Shown one piece after another: positions 33,326 to 43,987 of a stretch of DNA of 64,000 nucleotides. The stretch is from Chondrus crispus (taxonomy: Eukaryota > Rhodophyta > Florideophyceae > Gigartinales > Gigartinaceae), in the NCBI RefSeq assembly GCF_000350225.1, contig NW_005179105.1, forward strand, positions 21,799-85,798. Reading direction: 5' to 3'. Made by a program: the position numbers and the translations under genes. A model generated the notes under the pieces. It saw only the letters and a list, made by a program, of their open reading frames with translations, searched no databases and was not told the origin of the DNA. How positions within the stretch are numbered: the first letter of the stretch is position 1; every line of letters starts with the position of its first letter.

Positions 33326-34792
33326 TCATGCCATTCTTGCAGGGTAACCTTTTCTCCTCGTCTGAAAGTAGAATGCCGCGCCACCCAAAACATTGGCAGA
33401 GTGTTTGATGGAGTTGTCCCTCGATACGTGACAGGAGTTTGCTGAGCAGGCGTGGTACAGCGCCACGCGACGGACGCCATCAGTGAGACAGAGCACCTGT
33501 ATAGACTCTGAGTTCAGTTCCGCGGATATCCTCAGAGTTTTACGATCATCCACTCTGCATCTTACGACAGCCGCGTGAGGACTCTCGTCCTCTCTCTGCA
33601 AGACCCCAACAACAGCGAACAGGTTCAATGACGATCCGACCGCCCCATTTGCATGCAAAAGCAATCCCTTCGTCCCTCCGCGCGGTAACATAACCTGGAC
33701 GACACATCCCGGCTCAATCGTGTCATGCGAGTACGTCCGTGGGGACGCACTCAAGTAGCTTCTGCGAACGCGCCGAGCAGACGAGAACAACTTGACTTCT
33801 GACTTCTTTGACGTATCAAATTCTGGACGGAGATTTTCCAGGATGTTTGTAGCCCGTGACAAAAGCTGCGACAAAAGCTCAGATGAATCTATCGTTTCTG
33901 TTTCTGATATGCAACAGCTGGACAGCTCATTGACATCCTTTTCACAATTCCCCTCCCATCGTACGGAATCTCCCGTCCAAGCGGGGTTGACCTTCCCATT
34001 CGACCGCATCTCGTCCATCAACGGTTTGACAAATAAATCAGATATACTAACATCTGTGTCCTTCAGGAATCCCTTCAATTCATCCGAAGCCTGTGACAAC
34101 TCGTTGCAAGCTTCGCCGAGAAGCAAGCGTCGAAGGCCTCTCCTGCATTCCATCTTCAGTCCGGCATCCGAAGTTTGTGTCATAGTGCTGGACAGCAACG
34201 CCAACCGCCCTTGCCAATCATTCCCCAAACAATGACCCACGGCCGCCAAATGTCCTTTTTGGTGATTACCCCGGACTATGCACCTCTTCAAAGGTTGATG
34301 AGCATTCTCGAACACCAGTTCCATAAAGTGACGTACATGCCCGAAGGCAGGAATTGTGTGGTTGTACAACTCGATTAACCTGTGCAGGTTCGGCTTGTCC
34401 AAGCTGGGGCGACCTTTACCCACTCCTTGGCAATAATTTGCGCAAAACTTGTCTGCCTCAGTCACATACTTCTCAGCCCTTTCCAGCAAGTCTGCATGGT
34501 ATTGAGCTCCATTATCACTTGTCACATACAAATAATCTGAGACACCATCCGCCTCTTCCGATGGCCACCAGTACGTCAACGCAATCAATTCCTGCAATTG
34601 CGTCAATAGATCCAACACAACAGTGGTTTCTTCACTCTGGATCCCCGGGAACAGTTGGTAGAAAACCGGAACGCACACGAGAAGGACACAGAACACACTT
34701 GACAGAGTCATGGAATTGAGTTCATTCTTGGAACTAAAAACTGATGATTGCCTCTTCAACCCATTGTCTCGGAGGGCTCCGCATATTGCCAT
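33326..34792 (-). pseudogene. C-terminal part of the tnp2-like transposase gene (second frame)
   Basis: Overlaps the upstream ORF by 37 bp in the -1 frame. Resumes as MAICGALRDNGLKRQ, so the junction is probably a 1-bp indel or a -1 shift. No classical slippery heptamer is evident. Contains LIELYNHTIPAFGHVRHFMELVFENAHQPLKR, a late region like that found downstream of the catalytic core in tnp2/Plavaka-type transposases, where an E and an H follow a 'phone-like' ELVFE-H pattern. The tail includes a region with VVQVMLPRGGTKGLLLHANG of unknown role. ATG at 34792 could also allow reinitiation. Confidence 0.55.
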
Positions 34793-37299
34793 ATCAGCTT
34801 TTGCCCTGAACTGAACGCGGCCGCGTTTCCTTGTCGGTTAATGACGTGGAAGCCTACCTCGATAACGTTCTTCGCGAGACCGGCCAGCAAATGGTCAGGC
34901 GCGACGACGTTGCAGCGATATGCCTCAAAACGTCCTGACACCACACGCTTTCCATCGCTTGTTAACGGTATGTCAACTCGTATGCGCTCAAGTTCCCTTT
35001 GCAATGCAAGAAGAGGAGAACTTTCGTCACTAACCTTGTTGCTGTCTTTCATACCAAGCCGGTTTGTGTCTCGACTGTCAATTTCGCTGTTGCGAAGAGC
35101 TTCATGGCGTTCCATGCACCTCAAGGACGCCGTGCGGTGTGCATGTACTTTTGTTGTATAGCCGTATCCGCTCTCACCGACGCCGGTGTTCTTCCGAAAT
35201 GTACAAAGAGTGCAGGGCGTATTTGCTGTATGTCCCATAACATCCAATGTTTCAGCGGCCGCTGGATAGTCAGCCACAAAACCCACCACGTCGACAAAGA
35301 TTCTTACTCTCTCGCCGGTAGGCGTGTGTGCTTCCACACCTTCTGTTGTACACTTAACCAAGTCTGGAATGATTGAGAGCAGTATATTGTTCGTTGATAC
35401 ACCTGGAGGGGTTAATCCAATGATTCTGACAGACGATCGCGTGTTACGACTTCGCGGTGGTAGTCCAAGCGGGATCATGTAGCATCCACCTGCTGAACCC
35501 TGCGGATACAATGAAGAGAATGGGGAAAAGTCATCGCAGTATAGGAGAGCGCGATAGACCACGAACTTTGTTCCATCCATTGAGCGGCCGCTGGTTTGCA
35601 TTCTTCTGTCAATGTTGCGGGTGCGTCCTGATATTTTGGGCTCTTGGAGGAGGAAAGGCAGCCCTTTCAAATGTTCAGTACCGAGCAGACGAAAGGGTTC
35701 GTCTGGAGTTCCATCGCCACCATCATTGAAACGCTGACCGGCCCCGTTTGTACTCATGTTTTGAAACCAAAACAAAGTGTCTGAGGTGAGACCTTCCTTG
35801 TGTTTCCAAAACCTAGAAACCAACATACACATTCTCGACGTTGCCACTGCTTCACTTTCTGTAGGTCGAAGGAGGGTACAAATATCCCCAGGCAACACCT
35901 TCTTCGAAGAACGAGCCCTTGCTTCAAAATCTATCCTTCCATCTCTACGCCTCACAGATCTATTATACTTTTCCAATGGCGGTGCTGTACAAAACTGCCT
36001 GGCCAGGCAATTCTCCACGCCACGGAGAACCTTCATCGCCATGTTGGCGCTTCTTGTAACATTTCCCTCACTTCCCACGCACCACACGGCTGAAATTATA
36101 CACTTCATTACAAAGTTATTCTCTGCGTTCTCATGAACACGATAGCCCAGATTGCGCACGTCAAGTGACAAACGTGATGGAAGCAGTTTTGACAGTTCCA
36201 GTCGAATCACGGCACCCGGGAACGCCTGCACAGTACATGAACCATTGTGGACGTAAAGTGCTGTCGTAGCTTCCGATATTATCTGCCGCTCTGCAACCAG
36301 CTTCGAGCTTTCTATGCATTCTGCGTCCGCCACACCACCATGCCATCGACTGGATTTCGGATACATTGAGTTGAAGAACGGAGCCATCATGATGTCCACT
36401 TTCGCCCATTCACTTGGGGGAACGATACGAACGGGAGCTTTAGACCCGTTCGAATATTGCGATGCGGTCTCCTCGTTACCCCCCAAATTTTCAACCAATG
36501 ACGTTTGGTTGAATGCCTTCTTCTTTCGTCGGACGACAAAGTACTTGAGGTCACTCTTGGGAAAAAGATACTTCAAAGCATGCGGAAAGAGAGTCCTCTG
36601 CACGGTGGAATAAGATGGGAACTTAATAGAAGGAGAAACCCAAGACAGTATATCTCTCAGGAGGTTATACTGTTTGACCGTATAGCGGACGCTACCGCAA
36701 ACTATTACGAAGCCCAAAAGGTTGTACCATGGTTCGAAAAGCTTCCGAGACGATAGAAATATTCGCAAAACTTTCTGGCTGTCCAGCCTGCTTCCCATTT
36801 CGGGATCGTCACTTGATAAACTCGGAAGGCACTCCATCCCCTCACAGCTCTCTTGATAAATACTTGGAACAATGATATTGTCATTTCCCACTAAAACGCC
36901 GTTTGGATCGCTCTCGGGAGCGAATTGTTCCGAGTCGCCAAGTTCTGGGAAGTGGCCCTCATCATAGTCGACAAGATCTATTCCTTCTTCGACGACAACC
37001 GTTTCTCGATGTTCCGAGCCCTTTATCTTCGATCTAGTACCATGATCTCCAGTCTGATTGTTCGACGAAGCGTGCCCATTCAACACTCCCAAAATATCAG
37101 CCGCTTCGCCAGTTTCCGGAAGCTCGAGAGCTGGGGTTTCTTCTGCTTCCATAAGTGCGGCCGCATCTGCATCCCCATCGAGATCGCATCCTGGTCGTGT
37201 ATGAACGTCATGAAACAGGGCTGCCAGGTCTGGCAAGTTAGGGACGTTGTCCATCCAAGTAGTGCCCATCGTACGACGTCTCTTTCTTCGACCTGACAT
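34756..37299 (-). CDS. Large DDE-type transposase-like protein (tnp2/Plavaka-like), N-terminal and core part
   Basis: ATG 37299 (MSGRRKRRRTMG, basic NLS-like) is the first in-frame ATG; 847 residues to TGA-type end at 34756. The acidic N-terminal third is followed by a conserved-looking core: LLYCDDFSPFSSLYPQGSAGGCYMIPLGL (candidate first Asp), RIIGLTPPGVSTNNILLSIIPDL, RIFVDVVGFVADYPA (candidate second Asp) and a CTLC knuckle. This order matches the tnp2 family of CACTA/Plavaka transposases by motif reading only. The gene holds four GCGGCCGC octamers. The remaining third is in another frame (33326-34792). Confidence 0.6.
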   Translation of the reverse strand: MSGRRKRRRTMGTTWMDNVPNLPDLAALFHDVHTRPGCDLDGDADAAALMEAEETPALELPETGEAADILGVLNGHASSNNQTGDHGTRSKIKGSEHRETVVVEEGIDLVDYDEGHFPELGDSEQFAPESDPNGVLVGNDNIIVPSIYQESCEGMECLPSLSSDDPEMGSRLDSQKVLRIFLSSRKLFEPWYNLLGFVIVCGSVRYTVKQYNLLRDILSWVSPSIKFPSYSTVQRTLFPHALKYLFPKSDLKYFVVRRKKKAFNQTSLVENLGGNEETASQYSNGSKAPVRIVPPSEWAKVDIMMAPFFNSMYPKSSRWHGGVADAECIESSKLVAERQIISEATTALYVHNGSCTVQAFPGAVIRLELSKLLPSRLSLDVRNLGYRVHENAENNFVMKCIISAVWCVGSEGNVTRSANMAMKVLRGVENCLARQFCTAPPLEKYNRSVRRRDGRIDFEARARSSKKVLPGDICTLLRPTESEAVATSRMCMLVSRFWKHKEGLTSDTLFWFQNMSTNGAGQRFNDGGDGTPDEPFRLLGTEHLKGLPFLLQEPKISGRTRNIDRRMQTSGRSMDGTKFVVYRALLYCDDFSPFSSLYPQGSAGGCYMIPLGLPPRSRNTRSSVRIIGLTPPGVSTNNILLSIIPDLVKCTTEGVEAHTPTGERVRIFVDVVGFVADYPAAAETLDVMGHTANTPCTLCTFRKNTGVGESGYGYTTKVHAHRTASLRCMERHEALRNSEIDSRDTNRLGMKDSNKVSDESSPLLALQRELERIRVDIPLTSDGKRVVSGRFEAYRCNVVAPDHLLAGLAKNVIEVGFHVINRQGNAAAFSSGQKLIWQYAEPSETMG

Positions 37300-38043
37300 A
37301 TGAGGAACGGTGGTGCTGTCGTCCGATATTTTCGTGTGGATTATGGTGTTGGAAGAAGTGAGAGTGTAGGATGTTGTTGAAGGAACAGTGCGCAGGGGTC
37401 CCCAGGCCTGGCGGTTTAGATTTTGCACACCAAATAATTACATTACAAGTGGCGGTCTGCTAGTGTCTCTCCGACCGTGAGGACAAAATTTGAGGACAAA
37501 GGGATTTTTCTTCGAACTCCTTGCTTGTTTTTAGTTCTGATTTGACTACTGGGTATTCCACATAGCCCTTGACACAATCAGAATAAATCGTTTGTTGTGG
37601 AGACAAGTTCTATCTCTAAAAGCGAAGCAGAACCTGGAAATCTTCACTGTAAGCAGTTTTTCTTTGTAGTACGAAATTGAAAATGGCTTCTTCGTGATTT
37701 ACAAGGTATTTCATTGACAACCCCACCGTTCAAGTGCGATATGGCCGTCTTGAAGTATTCTTTCAGAAGAATTCGTGTCGGCTAAATGATGAAAAATTAT
37801 TAAATTTGTCGGATCTGTTGAGGTATGATAAGCTTGGTCAGTCGGATACACACTACAGTACAGGGTATTAACTCTGCCTTTCTCTGTCCACCGTTGTTTA
37901 CTCCGGTATCCCCCAACCTCCTCTTTCTTTCCCCTCACTAATCCACCATGACCACTGCCCTCGCATGCGCTTTCTGAACGATTCCAGCCACTATCAACTC
38001 TCGTGGCGATCTCAATTGAATAACACACTCTCTCAGGACTGCG
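37300..38043. other. Upstream region of the transposase-like gene and of the NMT pseudogene
   Basis: About 740 bp without coding signal. On the minus strand CACTAGCAGACCGCCACTTG ends at 37461, a possible CACTA-type terminus 160 bp upstream of the ATG, but no matching inverted end was found at the other side. Two GAGGACAAA repeats occur near 37480-37500. The part next to 38044 may be the old NMT promoter. Confidence 0.35.
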
Positions 38044-38826
38044 ATGGCAGAGAAAGACACCGGCGACAAGCCGCCTACAGAAAGAAAGAACACGTACAAG
38101 GAGGTTGAGCTTTCTTGGAGCGATGCGAGGGCGAAGCTTGCGGAGTTGATGGGAACGATGAGCGTTGCCGGCGTCGATGGCAAGCCTGCCGAAAAAGAAT
38201 ATAAATTTTGGAAAACACAACCGATCCCCCAGATGGGACAGGACGATCAACTCGACCTGCTTGGTGATCATGGTGAGGCCATTGAGACTAAAACGGTTGA
38301 CCAGGTATCGAAAAAACCTTACAACCTGATTGACTCTTTCGAGTGGTCAGACATAGATGTCACCGATGACAAGCAACTCGAAGAAGCGTATCGTCTTTTG
38401 AATTAAAACTACGTTGAGGACGGAGATGCCATGTTCCGCTTTGATTATTCCCGGGAGTTTTTGAGGTGGGCTTTGCTTCCACCCGGATAGCATCCAACTT
38501 GGCATGTGGGCGTCCGTGTCAAGTCCAATAAGAAACTCGTAGCCTTTATTACGGCTGTCCCAGCGACCTTGCGTGTTCACATGGATTCCGTGAAAGTGGT
38601 AGAGACCAACTTTCTTTGTGTCCACAAAAAACTTAGAGCGAGGCGACTCGCTCTGATACGAGAGATAACACGACAGGTTAGCTTGCAGAACGTCTGGCAG
38701 GCGGTATACACGGCTGGGTCCATCCTTCCGCGACCCGTCACGTCATCACGATACTACCATCGCTCGCTAAACCCCAAAAAGCTTATCGAAATCGGGTCAC
38801 ATCCGCTAATCTCCTCTCCGACTTAA
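38044..38826 (+). pseudogene. NMT: Glycylpeptide N-tetradecanoyltransferase (N-myristoyltransferase), 3' truncated pseudogene
   Basis: NMT transfers myristate to N-terminal glycines in the cytosol. One frame from ATG 38044 shows the family landmarks in order: [114 protein letters not shown]. The frame is broken by TAA (38404-38406, where E is usual before NYVED) and TAG (38488-38490, after PPG), and two residues (PV) before LIREITR are missing. It stops after about 260 of the usual 400-500 residues, where it meets the HSP90 fragment. Clearly dead; presumably a duplicate of a working gene elsewhere. Confidence 0.92.
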
Positions 38827-40048
38827 AAGACGGAAACCGTAGCCATAAATACCTCATCCTCCACTCTTGTTCGACTACGGTACAACAACTCATCATGGTC
38901 CTCAGAAGAATCCTCACTGTGGTCTTCAGAAGCAGGGTCTGCGCTACTACTAGATGCCTCCTTCAAATTTGCGTCACCATCAGACTTCTCCTCCTCTGAG
39001 TCAGCCTTCTCCTCCTCGGGGTACTCTTCCACTATAGGCGCACTCGGATCCACGCCAACACTCTCACCAATCCACTTGTACATTCTGTCTGCATAGCTCT
39101 TGTAGTCACTGTCCCGCATTACATATCCGGATGCAACTAGCGCAGTGTCGTACACAAGATGCCCAAGCTCGGCTGCCCTTTCATCGTCCTCTCCGCTTTC
39201 TACAAGGCGAAGCATCTCTTTTGTGATCGGGTGGTGTGCATTAAGCTCCATAATCTTACTCTTTGGCGTCATGTATCCGAAACTGTCGGGGTCCGCGAAT
39301 GCTTGCGCCCTCATAATTATTTCCATTCTCGCCGAATAACCGTACTGGTCCGATGCCAACACACACACTGTATCACTGAGCCGGTTTGATAGTCTCACCT
39401 TGGAGACCTTGTCTCCCAACTTCTTTTTCAGGAATTTCGTCAGCGGCTTGTACATTTTCTTCAGAGCCTTGTTCTTCTCCTTCTCTTCTTTTTGATCTTT
39501 CTCACCAAATTTGAAGTTGTCTTTCGAAATTGACATGAACTTCGTGCCTTCGTAGTCAAGCAACTGCGTGATCATGTGCTCGTCAATGGCCTGTGTCAAA
39601 TAGAGAACCTCATACCCTTTTTTGATCAGTTTCTCGAGGAATGGACTATCCTTGACGGATTCGAGATCTGCACCAGAGTGATAATAGATCTGATCTTGAT
39701 CTTCCTTCATGCGCTCCATGTATTGATCGAGAGATGCCCAATCATTGGGGTCTTGTTGTCAGTTTTCGAAGTGCGGAAGCGGAGGAGCTTCGCAAGTCGA
39801 GCTCTGTTTGCGCTATCTTCAATGAAACCGAGCTTAATGCTCTTACCAAACTTATTCCAAAATTGGATGCAGGGCTTGGCCTTCTTCTCGTTCGTCTTTT
39901 CATCACTCGACTCGTCTGATTCTTCTTCTGCCTCGGGCTCCTCATCGTCCTTCTTCATGATCCCCTTGATCATTTCCAGAGCTTTCCGGACCAATTTGCG
40001 CTTGATGACGTTCATAATCTTACTTTCTTGGAGCATTTCACGGGAATG
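38823..40048 (-). pseudogene. HSP90B1: ER HSP90 (GRP94/endoplasmin), C-terminal fragment pseudogene
   Basis: Minus strand. From [26 protein letters not shown] through [29 protein letters not shown], a 1-bp frameshift near 39745, [54 protein letters not shown] to the acidic tail ending HDEL. The N-terminal ATPase domain and part of the middle domain are absent (about half of the usual 780-830 residues). HDEL should be the ER retrieval signal at the very C terminus, but here the stop is lost and 20 further residues follow. Frameshift, truncation and lost stop make it a pseudogene. Confidence 0.94.
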
Positions 40049-41112
40049 CGGGGGGAACGCGTGTGAAGATGATGTACACAATCAAAACAAAAGGAGCGAG
40101 TGGACGACCAAAAGGGATTTCTTCAAAACTTGTTCAAAACTTGATCATGATCCCGATGCGGAATATGGATCCCGATTTACATTATGGACGTGTATGATCG
40201 CGAAGGAGGATCCCCACTCCATTTTCCAGTCGGGCCCGCTCGCTGTATCCACCGACATGGAGGCACCATCTACCATAACAACCCCAAGAGTAGGGTTCAG
40301 TTGTGTCGTGCCAATGTACTGTCACAAGACATGACATAATTGCCTTACCGGTAAGTCTTCTCGTGCGGCACTGAGGTATGGAAAGGTAGATGCTGTAGGG
40401 TACCAAATGATCTTACGAAGCTTTTGATCGAAGACGCTTTGCCGCACAGTATACTTCTGACGCCTTCTGCCACGGATCCTGCTGCAGAGTAAAAACAGTC
40501 AAAACTATAAAGCACTGGACGTTTGTCAATCAATCGCAGCTCAATTTGCAAGCCTTGAACTGTGTTGCAGGGGAAAATCGTTTCTAGAAACGCGTTAGTA
40601 ATGCAGGCTGCATGGTTGGAACACGTTCCAACCGTGCAATTTTAGAACAGAGAGACTCGTCCCTCCTATGTGAGACTAATCGCAGTTGTGGACACTTCAC
40701 TAAACTTGTTGTTGGCAGTGTAGTCGTAGACACCTGCCAAACATCCCTCCACATCCGAACCAAGACATGCTCCTGATTTTATGCCTGCGCGGAAGTCACT
40801 CTCATATGAAGGCGTCCACGTGTTCCGCCTCTCGCCTTAGCTGCCTCTCAACTTGGAAATCAGACTCCCGCTTGACGCTTTCGCGGGTAGATAAATTATA
40901 ACCGTTCTTGTGACACTATGCCGCGCGTTAGTCAGAGAGAGATAGATGGGCGAAGCATTAAGATGAAAGAGCTATGGTTCGAGCAACCGAAAGTATCTGA
41001 AACCTCAAAGCAAAGAATTTCATTATCGTCTTGGACGTGACTTCAAAGCAGTGATGCGGCTGGTCTTGTGTCCGCAAAAGTTGTACAGACTTGCAAAACT
41101 ATGATATTTTCG
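40049..41112. other. Unassigned DNA between the GRP94 fragment and the Hint gene
   Basis: About 1.06 kb with no coding signal. ORFs are short and without motifs. It would be the 3' flank of the Hint gene. Confidence 0.4.
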
Positions 41113-42348
41113 TTACAATTCTCCAGGGTAAGTAGAGCCGCTACGGACGTAATCGAAAATCTTCCATAACAACAGGTCCTGTAGTCGGTACGAACCAATT
41201 CGGTGCAGCAGACGCAACGGAGCCATGGCCGAGCTTGCCAACAGTGGTTTGACCGTGGTTGTGAAGCACGAAACCCGCACACCACTGACTATGAGGTCTC
41301 CATTCAAGGAATGGGGATTGAAAAGCCCTCTGCCTGTCACACTAGACACTTGTACCACGCGTTTCGGCAACCTATCTGCCCCGATGAGAAAGTCACCGAC
41401 GGCAATATCGGCGGCCTTGAGGAGCATCGGCATAGAATCCTGTCCTCGGCGATACACGTAATGTCCAGGTGACACACGCAAGTTTCCTGTTTTCTCACTG
41501 TCAGCATATTGAACGTGCACAAAACTCGCCACGGCATGCGGATCCGCGTGTGAGTGCATGAAGATTTCACTCGGCGTTTCTAGGTCGGTTGAAGCTACAG
41601 CATCATTCCGCGATATGCTTTCTATAGGTTGGCGACTCCCATCGGCCATAGTAACTAGCTCTCCGGCCGGGAAACACGCTCTCATCGACTCTTGGGACTC
41701 CTTAAAATCGTCGCTTCTGATATTCACTTCACCATACTGCTCCAGCTTCCCCGTAACTTGGGTGATTTCCATTGGTGGATCAGCCTCTGTATATTCTTCG
41801 ACAAAGTACTCTGTGTCATTGTACCGACCTGATATCCATCCGACAAGGGCGCGAGAATCGATTCTGACAAACTCGCTAGCCTCATCCGTTTCGTTGCACA
41901 TGTCCCTGCTATGTATGCCAACAAACCATCCGGGGCTCGGAACAAGTTGGGCAATACAGCTGATGAGTGAAAAGTCTGCTGAGATCTTAAGAATGAGATC
42001 TTCAGACTCGTCGTTTACCACCATATCCCTGATTGAGCCATTGTAGCTTAAGATATTGTCTTTGTCGGGTTCGATCTCATTCCGAAGTTTCTCATCAGAA
42101 TTGTTGTCGTCCTGGTCAACAAATTTTTGGATAGCGGGTGAGGCAGTTCTTTGCGGTGTCCACATGACGAACTTGTCGCTGTGAGAGGCGCAATGCATGC
42201 GTCCAAACCCGACGGGTTCCTCGGGGGGTTGGCCGGGATCATTCTGAAGAGTCCATTCGTAGGTAAACGAGACTGTGTAATTAATGGTCCCCTTGCACTT
42301 AGCAGCGGCAGCTACGAAAAGGTGGTGTATGTAAAAGATGACAAGCAA
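41113..42348 (-). CDS. Spondin_N domain + Hint (hedgehog/intein-type) domain protein
   Basis: 411 codons. A hydrophobic leader (LLVIFYIHHLFVAAAAKC) looks like a signal peptide. Residues of about 18-180 read as Spondin_N (INYTVSFTYEWT, ASHSDKFVMW, SLISCIAQLVPSPGWFVGIHSRDMC). From residue ~225 a Hint domain begins with the nucleophile in RACFPAGELVTMADGS, then ISRNDAVAS, RVSPGHYVYRRG, AVGDFLIGADRL, GLFNPHSLNGDLIVSGVRVSCFTTT and RLLHRI, matching the hedgehog-type order. Hint domains splice or cleave with thioester chemistry, so secretion and self-cleavage before Cys ~225 are inferred. No ATG precedes the leader in frame; the first codon is TTG and the frame is open upstream to about 42427. An upstream exon or 5' truncation is possible. 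Confidence 0.75.
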   Translation of the reverse strand: MLVIFYIHHLFVAAAAKCKGTINYTVSFTYEWTLQNDPGQPPEEPVGFGRMHCASHSDKFVMWTPQRTASPAIQKFVDQDDNNSDEKLRNEIEPDKDNILSYNGSIRDMVVNDESEDLILKISADFSLISCIAQLVPSPGWFVGIHSRDMCNETDEASEFVRIDSRALVGWISGRYNDTEYFVEEYTEADPPMEITQVTGKLEQYGEVNIRSDDFKESQESMRACFPAGELVTMADGSRQPIESISRNDAVASTDLETPSEIFMHSHADPHAVASFVHVQYADSEKTGNLRVSPGHYVYRRGQDSMPMLLKAADIAVGDFLIGADRLPKRVVQVSSVTGRGLFNPHSLNGDLIVSGVRVSCFTTTVKPLLASSAMAPLRLLHRIGSYRLQDLLLWKIFDYVRSGSTYPGEL

Positions 42349-42360
42349 GGTGACGTATGA

Positions 42361-42807
42361 ATGACGAAAGGCACGGGTCGAAATAGCAGTGATCTCTCGA
42401 CGCTGTGCAATTTGGTTCCCGAGTATTCAACTAAATCCCCGGGATATGCAGCAGCCGCGCTTTATGCAATTTCAGATCTGGTATGTCGACATGTCGATTG
42501 CCATGCAGAACATGTGCAAATAAATGCAACAGGGAAGAGTGAACACGAGAGCCTTTCAGTTTTTGATGAGAGCAAGTGGGTGGTGACTTTCCCCGTCGTC
42601 AGTGCGATCGTTCGCGGGACCGGTGCTGATGAGCTCATTCTTGCAGCCGCACATTGCCTGGGAATTCTAGTTGTTCATGCTCCACTGCACAAGATCGGTG
42701 AGGCTAGTTCAGTTTTAGTGCAGACCATTTGGCATCCAACAAGTTCGCGGTGCTTGGGGATCAGTTCCGCGACTTTTGCGTGTAAAGTGCGTCCTGTGTG
42801 TTTGTAA
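42361..42807 (+). pseudogene. Possible M28-type aminopeptidase fragment
   Basis: 149 codons, ATG 42361. LSTLCNLVPEYSTKSPGYAAAALYAISDLV and VVSAIVRGTGADELILAAAHC resemble the N-terminal lead-in and the first metal-binding His strand (usually GAHxDS) of M28 metallopeptidases. After AAAHC the similarity ends, the expected Asp is absent, and no APGADD motif follows. It lies head-to-head with the Hint gene, 12 bp away. Likely a truncated gene piece. The family call is tentative. Confidence 0.35.
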
Positions 42808-43329
42808 AAAGTCGTCCGCATGTGTACAGCATAACCGAAAATGCGCTTCTCGTTAGTCCATCGGTGTCAGCGTCGCATTTGATGTGTCGAGGCCCTCGGC
42901 CTCTATGCGTGCCTTTCGCGCGCGCTCCTTGCGCTGCTCGGGGGATTCAGACGACTCGGAGGATTCGGGGATGTGAGGGAGCTGGGATGGGAGGTGGGTC
43001 TGCTCCTCCTTTGCGACGCAGATGGAGGGGCGCCGCACGACGGCGCGATGCGGGCGCCGGAGTCATCGTTTTTGATCTGCTCATCGTTTGCGTACAGATG
43101 TTGGCGGAGAAAAGTTTGCCTGGAGACAAAAGTTGTAGTACAGCTCTGTGCCTTCGCTTTTTGTGTGGACAAAAGTATTGCGTTCACCGTAGATTGCTCC
43201 GACGCCGCTATGTGGAAGGCGAGATAGGAAAAAAAATCCTAGTCAATCAAAATTGATGGGCTTGCGCATCACGCAAATTTAGTACCGCTGGAGGGTACTT
43301 GTAGTTGAGCCCGTGCCGCACACTTCTCC
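42808..43329. other. Unassigned GC-rich DNA
   Basis: No protein motif in any frame. It may be one end of the element carrying the three ORFs that follow. Confidence 0.35.
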
Positions 43330-43900
43330 CGGCCCCCCGCCCGTGCCGACCTTCCACCTTCCACCTTCCCAACTAAAACATCACACATTCTCACCCTTCC
43401 CTACGACGACTACTCCGGCTCCCCGCCCGTGCCGACCTTCCACCTTCCACCTTCCCAACTCAAACATCACACATTCTCACCCTTCCCTACGACGATTACT
43501 CCGGCTCCCCGCCCGCGCCGACCTTCCACCTTCCACCTTCCCAACTCAAACATCACACAGTGTGCACACTCCTCCCGGCTCCCCGCCCGTGCCGACCTTC
43601 CACCTTCCACCTTCCCAACTCAAACATCTCACAGTGTGCACACTCCTGCCAGCTCCCCGCCCGTGCCGACCTTCCACCTTCCCTACTAAAACATCACACA
43701 TTCTCAGCCTTCCCCACGACGACTCCTCCCGGCTCCCCGCCCGTGCCGACCTTCCACCTTCCCACCTTCCCAACTCAAACATCCTACATGGAATTGAGAG
43801 CACACTCCTCCCGGCTCCCCGCCCGTGCCGACCTTTCACCTTCCACCTTCCCAACTCAAATATCACACATTCTAATCCTTCCCTACGACGACTGATCCTG
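43330..43900. repeat. C/T-rich minisatellite, seven units of 74-88 bp
   Basis: The core CCCGTGCCGACCTTCCACC recurs with GTGCC starting at 43343, 43431, 43515 (as GCGCC), 43589, 43663, 43743 and 43825. It lies directly upstream of the ATG at 43988, so it may act as promoter or 5' leader. The ORF frame is open through it, but the encoded PPVPTFHLP repeats precede the first ATG. Confidence 0.9.
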
Positions 43901-43987
43901 ACCCAAACGCATCACTCCCACCCCAGTTGCGACTCCATTACCAACCCCTCATCTCCCCCGTTTATTGGAAACTTGGAAACACCTGCC

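Noticed and set aside
33792..34235. Plus-strand ORFs across the transposase-like gene
   Set aside because: Antisense shadows of the longer minus-strand frames, without motifs.
37442..37461. CACTAGCAGACC as a CACTA transposon end
   Set aside because: No matching inverted end or 3-bp target duplication could be found on the other side (33,000-33,325); CACTAG at 32843 does not extend the match.
43313..43987. N-terminal extension of ORF 1 through the minisatellite
   Set aside because: Starts with GTG, has no ATG before 43988, and encodes only repeats.
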